6,899 nucleotides of DNA from Verrucomicrobiales bacterium (GTDB taxonomy: Bacteria; Verrucomicrobiota; Verrucomicrobiia; Verrucomicrobiales; DEV007): contig JABDJT010000558.1 of NCBI GenBank assembly GCA_013003335.1, positions 1-6,899 of the forward strand. The letters are read 5' to 3'. This document shows positions 1-5,020 of the stretch, piece by piece (positions within the stretch are counted from its first letter, which is position 1; each line of letters begins with the position of its first letter). A program made the translations under genes and the position numbers. The notes under the pieces were generated by a model. It was given only the letters and a program-made list of their open reading frames with translations, did no database searches and had not been told where the DNA came from.

Positions 1-1
1 G

Positions 2-241
2 ACCTACCAGGTCAAAGCGCACGATACCGGGATTCTAAGCGTTCTCTTTATCAACCACATTGATGATCAGCCGGACGAGGAGTGGATGACGTTGTTTCCG
101 GGTGAAGAGAGTCGAATCCTCGAATTACCCCGACAGAAAAATCCCTTTGTCCGCCCACTGATATTCGGGTCCTGCATCCTTCTCGCTTTTTTCGTTCTCC
201 GTGTCTTCCAGAAAATGGCACGCACAGGCAGTCAAAGCTGA
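2..241 (+). CDS. C-terminal end of an unrecognised membrane-anchored protein (5' partial)
   Basis: The reading frame is open from the left edge and ends at TGA 239-241, giving 79 residues; the start lies outside the window. About 50 polar residues (beginning TYQVKAHDTGILSVLFINHI) come first. One hydrophobic helix follows at about residues 52-69 (PLIFGSCILLAFFVLRVF), then a short basic tail with K71 and R74. The positive charges after the helix suggest the tail is cytoplasmic and the preceding domain lies outside the cytoplasmic membrane (type I topology); that is inference. The segment before the helix alternates hydrophobic and polar residues and could be a beta-rich domain. I do not recognise the family and see no catalytic motif. 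It converges on the PspA-family gene, so the two are not co-transcribed. Reality as coding sequence is likely because of the coherent anchor followed directly by a stop and a hairpin. Confidence 0.7.
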   Translation, partial: TYQVKAHDTGILSVLFINHIDDQPDEEWMTLFPGEESRILELPRQKNPFVRPLIFGSCILLAFFVLRVFQKMARTGSQS

Positions 242-244
242 AAA

Positions 245-290
245 TCGAATGAACAGGGTTCGTTCGGTAAACCAACCCTTGTTGAATCGA
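245..290 (-). terminator. Imperfect hairpin between convergent genes, probable terminator
   Basis: Arms 245-260 and 274-290 pair at 14 positions, with two mismatches and one bulged T at 279, around a 13-nt loop (261-273). The core stem is AACAGGGTT against AACCCTTGTT. Read on the minus strand, leaving the PspA gene, the hairpin is followed at once by TTTTC (244 down to 240), as in an intrinsic terminator. On the plus strand no T-run follows, so it is a weaker terminator for the left-edge gene, although its position just after that gene's stop would suit both. The call rests on base pairing read by eye; folding energy was not computed. Confidence 0.6.
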
Positions 291-309
291 AACGAGAGGC
301 TCAACTGCC

Positions 310-1053
310 TCACATGGCTTTTTCTTCCTCGGTCGCCGGACCTTCGGCTTCGCCCCCACCTCCTCCGTCGCCTTCCATGACAATCCCGGCTTCAGCCGCA
401 AAATCAGCCAGGGCCAATTCCTCAAGGGCGGAACGCTCGGCTTCCATCGCCTCCAATTCGGTGGAATCGATGCTGTCGCGGGCAACGCGGGCCCGGCCTT
501 TCGCTTCGTCTTTTTCTTCCCGAACCATTTCTTCGAGGCGGTTCAGAGTATCACCGGCGCCGCCGATTTCATTAATCATGCCGGCTGCCATTTCGTTGAG
601 CTCGGCGGTGGCCTTGGCGATTTTCGTTTCGGAAATATCCCGCTTGAGCGACTCGATCTTGTCGCGCGCGGCTTTCACGGCCACATCGCGGGAACGCTTG
701 AGTTCTTCGTAAGTCGTTTCGGCTGCTTCAAGTTGCTCAACATTGGTGGCATATTCTTCTTTCAACTGCTGCAGCCGAAGGGCGTATTCACCGGCCAGTT
801 TCCGGTTGCCTGCCTTCAGGTGAGCCGAGGTTTTGGCGTTCAATTCTTTGAGTTCGCGCTTTTCTTTTTCGACTTGCGACATCAGGCGTTCGCAAAGACC
901 GGCGTGGGCGGCAAGGCCCTTGTTGTATTCTGAAATCTGTTTTCGCAGATTTTCTTTTTCGACTTCAAGAAGAGCTTCAGGATTCTGTCTTTCGAGACCG
1001 GAAACGAACAGGCCGAAAAAGCCGCGGATGAGATTGCCAATGCGTTTGAACAT
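310..1053 (-). CDS. PspA/IM30-family membrane-stress coiled-coil protein
   Basis: The 247-residue product matches the PspA/IM30 (Vipp1) architecture. It starts with an amphipathic segment, FKRIGNLIRGFFGLFVSGL (residues 2-20), then an ExxNPEALL segment like the family's E-x-P-E-x-L. Nearly continuous charged coiled coil follows from about 28 to 215, with a central G-N-R-K-L-A-x-x-Y-A-L stretch like the family's G-x-x-x-L-A-x-x-A-L. Family members are ESCRT-III superfamily proteins that polymerise on the inner face of the cytoplasmic membrane and stabilise or remodel it under stress. The length fits the usual 220-250 residues. The C-terminal 25 residues are unusual: a glycine run (GDGGGGGEAEG) followed by an acidic end. 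The ATG at 1053 is chosen because it puts the amphipathic helix at the N-terminus; no Shine-Dalgarno sequence precedes it. There is no pspF, pspB or pspC nearby. It diverges from the glycosylase gene with about 88 bp between. Confidence 0.85.
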   Translation of the reverse strand: MFKRIGNLIRGFFGLFVSGLERQNPEALLEVEKENLRKQISEYNKGLAAHAGLCERLMSQVEKEKRELKELNAKTSAHLKAGNRKLAGEYALRLQQLKEEYATNVEQLEAAETTYEELKRSRDVAVKAARDKIESLKRDISETKIAKATAELNEMAAGMINEIGGAGDTLNRLEEMVREEKDEAKGRARVARDSIDSTELEAMEAERSALEELALADFAAEAGIVMEGDGGGGGEAEGPATEEEKAM

Positions 1054-1084
1054 GTTGGACGTGATGTGTGGGTTTGGTTTTCGG

Positions 1085-1113
1085 AGTATTGGACAGTTGA
1101 AACCGAATCACAA
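1085..1113 (-). promoter_or_regulatory. Candidate sigma70-type promoter for the PspA-family gene
   Basis: On the minus strand, TTGTGA (1113-1108) and AATACT (1090-1085) are separated by exactly 17 bp, each matching 4 of 6 consensus bases. Transcription would begin near 1078, giving a leader of about 25 nt before the ATG at 1053. The sigma54 pattern (TGGCAC, five bases, TTGC) that drives the E. coli psp operon was looked for and not seen. This is pattern matching only, in a lineage whose promoter consensus is unknown. Confidence 0.35.
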
Positions 1114-1141
1114 GCCGGTTTTGTGGGGCGGCGATTACAAA

Positions 1142-2188
1142 ATGAAATTGCCTTTGTACAATCCGGACGGAAAATGGGAGTACCGTACCCGTATGCCTGC
1201 CGATTCTGCCAATCTCAACCGGGCGCTCTACTCGCTTCGTGACCTCCTTTCCCGCGAATCCAATCGTGGCCGGAAAACAGTTCCGCTTTCCCCGGAATCA
1301 CTCGACCGTCTGGAATCAATGCCGGGGGCCGTGATGCGTTCGGTGGCCAATCAACCGGAAAAGAAAAAGGCAGCGGCCGAACCAATGACAACGGAAATTC
1401 CCTCCAATTCGGTCGTCCGCGAACCGGCCGCGGAGCCCATGAAGACAGAAACCACAGCTACGCCGGCGGCAGCAACCATGACCGGCGAAATGGAAACCGT
1501 CCCCGGAAAGGAACAGCGCGAAATTGAAATTCTCATGCCTGAAGGGGAAACCAAGCGGGAAAAGCTGCGGAACCTGTTCCGAATGGCGAAGGCCTGTGAA
1601 ATCTGTCGCAACATGGAGACGCTTCGGGATCAATTGGTGTTCGCGACTGGCAATCCGGAAGCGGAACTGATGTTTGTCGGGGAGGCGCCGGGGGCGGAGG
1701 AGGAGGCTCAAAAAGAACCTTTCGTCGGCGCGGCCGGGCAAAAATTGAACGGAATCATCCAGGCAATGGGCCTGAAACGCGAAGACCTCTACATTTCCAA
1801 TATCGTGAAATATCGTCCCTTGAAAGGTGACGGACGTTCCCAGGGGATGCAAAATCGCAAACCAACGCCCGACGAAATGGGCACATTCGTCAAGTTCATC
1901 CTCGCCGAAATCGATATCGTGAAACCGAAGGCAATCGTCGCCCTGGGTGCAACCGCGGCGGAGGGACTTCTGGGAATTGCCGGTTCCGTCGGCCGGATGC
2001 GAAACCGGTTTTACAATCTCGACGGAATACCGGTCATGGTGACCTACCACCCGAGTTACCTTCTGCGATCCGAAAAGGATTTCGACGGAGGAAAATCGAA
2101 AAAGAGAATGGTTTGGGAGGATATACTGCTGGTGATGGAAAAAATCGGGATGCCGGTCAGTGAAAAACAACGGGGCTATTTTGCATGA
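1142..2188 (+). CDS. Uracil-DNA glycosylase, family 4-like, with incomplete Fe-S ligand set
   Basis: The 348-residue product should remove uracil from DNA as the first step of base excision repair. The C-terminal 200 residues carry the family 4 signatures in order: CEIC (152-155), active-site motif GEAPGAEEE (180-188), PFVGAAGQKL (193-202), ISNIVKYRP (218-226), IVALGATA (265-272) and TYHPSYLLR (301-309). Family 4 enzymes normally bind a 4Fe-4S cluster with four cysteines. Here only C152 and C155 exist; the third is Y224 and the fourth aligns with F249. A loop of about nine extra residues follows KYRP. The KRRIH motif of UdgX is absent. About 145 residues precede CEIC: a short helical region, then a Pro/Ala/Thr/Glu-rich linker with a repeated AAEPM-x-T-E. 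ATG 1142 (MKLPLYNPDG) is preferred because the frame upstream runs back into the PspA gene; in-frame ATGs at 1052 and 1064 are alternatives. It overlaps the next gene by ATGA. Confidence 0.88.
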   Translation: MKLPLYNPDGKWEYRTRMPADSANLNRALYSLRDLLSRESNRGRKTVPLSPESLDRLESMPGAVMRSVANQPEKKKAAAEPMTTEIPSNSVVREPAAEPMKTETTATPAAATMTGEMETVPGKEQREIEILMPEGETKREKLRNLFRMAKACEICRNMETLRDQLVFATGNPEAELMFVGEAPGAEEEAQKEPFVGAAGQKLNGIIQAMGLKREDLYISNIVKYRPLKGDGRSQGMQNRKPTPDEMGTFVKFILAEIDIVKPKAIVALGATAAEGLLGIAGSVGRMRNRFYNLDGIPVMVTYHPSYLLRSEKDFDGGKSKKRMVWEDILLVMEKIGMPVSEKQRGYFA

Positions 2189-2985
2189 GCGAAGCGGAGG
2201 CCAAGGCGGCTCCATCACCGTGGAGCAAGGTATTCTGGATGTTCGTAATCCTGATCGCTGCGGGGTTGATCGCCTTTTTGGCATCGATCTGGCTCGGCAA
2301 CCAGGCAATTGATGCCGGAAAAGAAAATCTCAATACCGCGATCAATTTGTTCAAACCAAACGAAGTCATCCGGGATTTTCACGAATGGCGAGAACTGCAG
2401 GTGGATGGAAACGAGGGGAACGTTCTCGAACTGGCGACTGCCGAAGCGACAGAAAAACTCACGCGATCAACAAACGTCGAATGGTTCGGAAAAGTGATGC
2501 CGCTCGGAACCACGATTTCTGATATCAGCATTCCCGCCACCTATCGCTATCATATCGATTTGAGCGGAGAATGGTTCATCGAATCCGACGGAGGCAGATT
2601 GATGGTAATCGCTCCGAAGTTGCAGCCCAGTCTTCCGGTCGCCTTCGATACCGGCCGGATGCAGAAAAAGACCAAATCCGGGTGGGGTCGCTGGGATGGG
2701 AATGATAATTTGGCGGAACTGGAAAAAAGCATCACGACAAAGCTGGCGGAGCGGGCGTCCGATGAAAAAACGATCGCGAAAATCCGGGACGAAGCCCGGC
2801 TCTCGCTCGCCAAGTTTCTCAAGACCTGGCTCCTGAAACAGGAAGGCTGGGGCGAAGGCCGGTTTGAAGAGATCGTCGTGAAATTTGAGGACGAAGAGGA
2901 TCTGAAACTACTCGACGCCCCGGAAACGTTGCGATTGGGGAGCGAAATCCCGGATGCTGTTTCCGAAGCAACAGGGTTGGATTGA
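2185..2985 (+). CDS. Single-pass membrane protein, DUF4230-like
   Basis: The 266-residue product has a short polar N-terminus, one strong transmembrane helix at about residues 16-37 (FWMFVILIAAGLIAFLASIW), and a soluble region of about 225 residues. Basic residues before the helix are few (K7, K15), so topology is uncertain, but the C-terminal domain most likely faces outward. The layout resembles DUF4230 proteins: anchor; LELATAEA; a YRYHIDLSGEWFIESDGGRL strand pair; a hydrophobic-proline strand VIAPKLQPSLPV; a charged helical stretch at 175-218; and a final strand, EEIVVKFEDEED. That assignment is from memory of the family pattern and is tentative; its molecular function is unknown to me in any case. 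The ATG overlaps the glycosylase stop as ATGA, which implies co-transcription and translational coupling, and no separate ribosome site is evident. It converges on the dynamin-like gene with a 23-bp gap. Confidence 0.75.
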   Translation: MSEAEAKAAPSPWSKVFWMFVILIAAGLIAFLASIWLGNQAIDAGKENLNTAINLFKPNEVIRDFHEWRELQVDGNEGNVLELATAEATEKLTRSTNVEWFGKVMPLGTTISDISIPATYRYHIDLSGEWFIESDGGRLMVIAPKLQPSLPVAFDTGRMQKKTKSGWGRWDGNDNLAELEKSITTKLAERASDEKTIAKIRDEARLSLAKFLKTWLLKQEGWGEGRFEEIVVKFEDEEDLKLLDAPETLRLGSEIPDAVSEATGLD

Positions 2986-3001
2986 CGAGCCAACAGGGTT
3001 G
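2969..3001. repeat. 11-bp direct repeat at a convergent gene junction
   Basis: CAACAGGGTTG occurs at 2969-2979 and again at 2991-3001, 22 bp apart, straddling the TGA (2983-2985) of the membrane-protein gene. Between the copies GTTGG (2976-2980) can pair with CCAAC (2990-2994) around a 9-nt loop. Just to the right GGTTGA (2997-3002) can pair with TCAAACC (3009-3015), with one bulge, around TTCGTT. These are weak hairpins without clear T-runs, so a bidirectional terminator role is possible but not shown. The same AACAGGGTT core lies in the terminator hairpin at 245-290. Confidence 0.55.
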
Positions 3002-3008
3002 ATTCGTT

Positions 3009-4787
3009 TCAAACCTCCACCGTTTCCGCCGCAACCGGATCGTGCTTGGAAGCCTGTGCCTGCAGAGCCTTTTCGACCGGGGTGAGAATTCGCTCCAGTT
3101 CAGTCAGGTTCAGCTCCACTTGATCGATCGCCTTCAACTGCGGGTCATACCGCTTTCGATGGTCCCGACACACTTTTCGGAGAGGTTCAAAGAGCTGGAC
3201 AAAATCATTGAAAAAGCTGCCTGCGGCCGACTCGAAGGCTTTTCTTTGAAAATGAGCGAGAGCCTTTCGCTGCTCCTCAAGATTTTCGGAGTAATACCGC
3301 CGAATCCGCGTCACTGAACGGCTCCCCAGCACGGCGCCGAGCAGCAGGAACAACGCAGCGAGCCCGTAGCAGACAACATTCCACGGCTCGATTTTCTGCA
3401 TCCCGAGGATAATGCCCGCCGCAACTGATGCCCCGGAAAGCAGGACAAAGGTCCACATTCCCCGGCTACGCGCCCGAAACCGCTTTTTCAATTCCTGTTT
3501 CAGTTTCAGCTTTTTCAAAGTCTCAGCCGTGATGGCTTCCACTTCGATCTCGATTCGCTTCCGCGATTCCGACCAGTCGGGCTCTCCATCCTCTCCGACC
3601 GACAATTGCAGATTGAAAGCCTCGGCCATTTCATCAGAAACCCGCTCCCAAAGCTGCTGAACATCTTCCTGCACGGCATTCGCACCGACACCGACACTCC
3701 GTCGCACGGCTTTCATCGTAGTGGCGAAAACCAGGTCTTCGATCTGTTCGGAAGTTTTCGCCCCCGGAGTCAGAGTCGCGAGGATTTTGAATTCGCTTTC
3801 CAGGAACGGCTCGGCCTGCAATCCGGCCGCCATGAAACTTTGATCAAACGCCTCAAAAAGCGGCTCGCATATCGTCAAGGTCCGCCCGAGCTGAATTTTT
3901 GACGCGGCTTCCAGACCGCTCAGCAATTCGGTATCCGCCCGGATAATTTCCGCCGCCGCGCCGAGCTTCTCTTTCACCTCCCCGAGCACGTAACAGGCCG
4001 CCCGCCACGTGCTGATCAGCTTTGTGAGCCTCGTTTCCGATGATTCCACCACGCTGGAAATGTATTGCTCCAGTGCCTCCACATGGCTGGCTCCCCATAG
4101 GGCTTCCTTGTCGTGGCCGCTGGTTTTGGCGAGAAATGCCTGTTTCGCCGAGACGGAAAACGTCGGGAAATGCTGCCCAAACCGGTGATGCGCAGTGCGC
4201 TGCAGGTGTTCGAGAATCGCATTTACCTCCTCTTCCGTCCGCAAATCGCATTGCTGCAGCACGAAAACGACTTTCTTCTTCCACTGGTGATGAATCCGGT
4301 CGAGCAAATCCCAGGTAGTCGCGCCCCACGGGTTTGTCACTGAAAAGACAAACAACACCAGGTCCGCCATTGGGAGAAAATGCTCTGTGATTTGCTGGTG
4401 ATGCAACTCGATGGAATTCGTGCCCGGTGTGTCGACGATATTGAAATCTTTCAGGAATTCGTTGGGGCGATAGATTTCCAGGACATCCTCGCTGACTTCA
4501 AATTCGTGGGATTCGTTGCCGTGTTTGAAAAACCCGATTTTATCCGTGGTCGGCAAGACGTCCGTGGAACAAAAATCCGCGCCGAACAGAGCGTTCAGCA
4601 GGGTCGATTTTCCGGCATTCACCTCCCCGACCACAACGAACAGAAATGGATCCTTCAATCCGGCCATCAGATTCCGCAGCAGAGTGATTCGGGCCGGGTT
4701 GACACCGCTGTCTTCACCGAGCTCGTTCAGCGTGTCGACCGCTGAACTCAATCGTTTGCGAGTTTCGAAATAATTTTTACCCAGCAT
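3009..4787 (-). CDS. Bacterial dynamin-like GTPase with paired transmembrane segments
   Basis: The 592-residue product is a bacterial dynamin-like protein, a large GTPase that oligomerises on and remodels or fuses membranes. The GTPase domain lies at about residues 45-250: P-loop GEVNAGKST (54-62), switch I threonines in LPTT (78-81), DTPG (119-122), and LQQCDL (177-182) in the position of the guanine-specificity N/TKxD motif. The last is non-canonical: only the aspartate is kept. A long helical region follows (about 250-440), then two hydrophobic helices separated by a short loop (about 444-462 and 469-488), a membrane-inserting paddle like those of mitofusin/FZL-type and some bacterial dynamins. 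A further coiled-coil stalk (about 495-580) ends the protein. The length is typical for a single bacterial dynamin; no second, partner dynamin is in the window. No Shine-Dalgarno sequence precedes the ATG at 4787. It diverges from the ABC-F gene across a repeat-bearing region. Confidence 0.9.
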   Translation of the reverse strand: MLGKNYFETRKRLSSAVDTLNELGEDSGVNPARITLLRNLMAGLKDPFLFVVVGEVNAGKSTLLNALFGADFCSTDVLPTTDKIGFFKHGNESHEFEVSEDVLEIYRPNEFLKDFNIVDTPGTNSIELHHQQITEHFLPMADLVLFVFSVTNPWGATTWDLLDRIHHQWKKKVVFVLQQCDLRTEEEVNAILEHLQRTAHHRFGQHFPTFSVSAKQAFLAKTSGHDKEALWGASHVEALEQYISSVVESSETRLTKLISTWRAACYVLGEVKEKLGAAAEIIRADTELLSGLEAASKIQLGRTLTICEPLFEAFDQSFMAAGLQAEPFLESEFKILATLTPGAKTSEQIEDLVFATTMKAVRRSVGVGANAVQEDVQQLWERVSDEMAEAFNLQLSVGEDGEPDWSESRKRIEIEVEAITAETLKKLKLKQELKKRFRARSRGMWTFVLLSGASVAAGIILGMQKIEPWNVVCYGLAALFLLLGAVLGSRSVTRIRRYYSENLEEQRKALAHFQRKAFESAAGSFFNDFVQLFEPLRKVCRDHRKRYDPQLKAIDQVELNLTELERILTPVEKALQAQASKHDPVAAETVEV

Positions 4788-4849
4788 GGCCGGAGCAGAA
4801 TAACGGGAGGAGAACGGACTAACGGAAATCCATGTTCATATTGGCGCGT

Positions 4850-4877
4850 TTTATCAAATTTGCCAAATAGTTTGCAA
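4850..4877 (-). promoter_or_regulatory. Candidate promoter of the dynamin-like gene
   Basis: On the minus strand TTGCAA (4877-4872) and GATAAA (4855-4850) are 16 bp apart, each matching 4 of 6 sigma70 consensus bases, in a locally AT-rich stretch. Transcription would start near 4843, leaving a leader of about 55 nt. The -10 element overlaps the first copy of the 15-bp direct repeat and the second copy lies just upstream of the -35 element, as operators often do. No comparably good promoter was found for the ABC-F gene on the plus strand; TTGGCC (4928-4933) with AATATT (4950-4955) is a weak possibility. Confidence 0.35.
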
Positions 4878-4898
4878 AACTTAATCAAATTTGCCAAA
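4853..4898. repeat. 15-bp direct repeat with central palindrome, probable operator
   Basis: ATCAAATTTGCCAAA occurs at 4853-4867 and 4884-4898 with no mismatch, start-to-start 31 bp, close to three helical turns. Between them is the perfect 8-bp palindrome TTTGCAAA (4871-4878). The stretch therefore has three TTTG-C-(C)AAA sites, starting at 4859, 4871 and 4890. It sits in the 233-bp region between the divergent dynamin-like and ABC-F genes. The shape suggests a cooperatively bound regulator site; the regulator is not in this window. Apart from this, the 4788-5020 region holds the candidate promoters and no gene I can support. Confidence 0.65.
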
Positions 4899-5020
4899 GA
4901 TTCGTGCTATCACTCCCGTTTGAACGATTGGCCACACACAATTCATGGAAATATTGATCGGACTCATCCCGCTGCTGGCGGCTTCGGCCTTCTGCGTTAC
5001 CTTCGGCCCGAAAATTTTTC

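Noticed and set aside
833..1141. Upstream extension of the glycosylase frame to ATG 833, or to 1052 or 1064
   Set aside because: The extension to 833 is antisense to the PspA-family gene and reads as low-complexity Ser/Arg/Phe. ATG 1052 shares CATG with the PspA start. MKLPLYNPDG at 1142 is the more natural start, though 1064 cannot be excluded.
1679..1706. G-rich stretch that might form a quadruplex
   Set aside because: It encodes the conserved GEAPGAEEE active-site motif, so glycine and glutamate codons explain the G runs. Only two runs reach four or more G.
1316..2308. 330-codon open frame on the minus strand across the glycosylase gene
   Set aside because: It is antisense to a gene with clear family motifs. 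Its composition (rich in R, H, F and S, no domain) is typical of a shadow frame made by the codon bias of the real gene.
4832..4870. 12-codon frame (MFILARFIKFAK) after a GGGAGGAG tract, ending in the first direct repeat
   Set aside because: The purine tract ends about 19 nt before the ATG, too far for a ribosome site. The frame is short enough to arise by chance, and the candidate dynamin promoter reads the other way.
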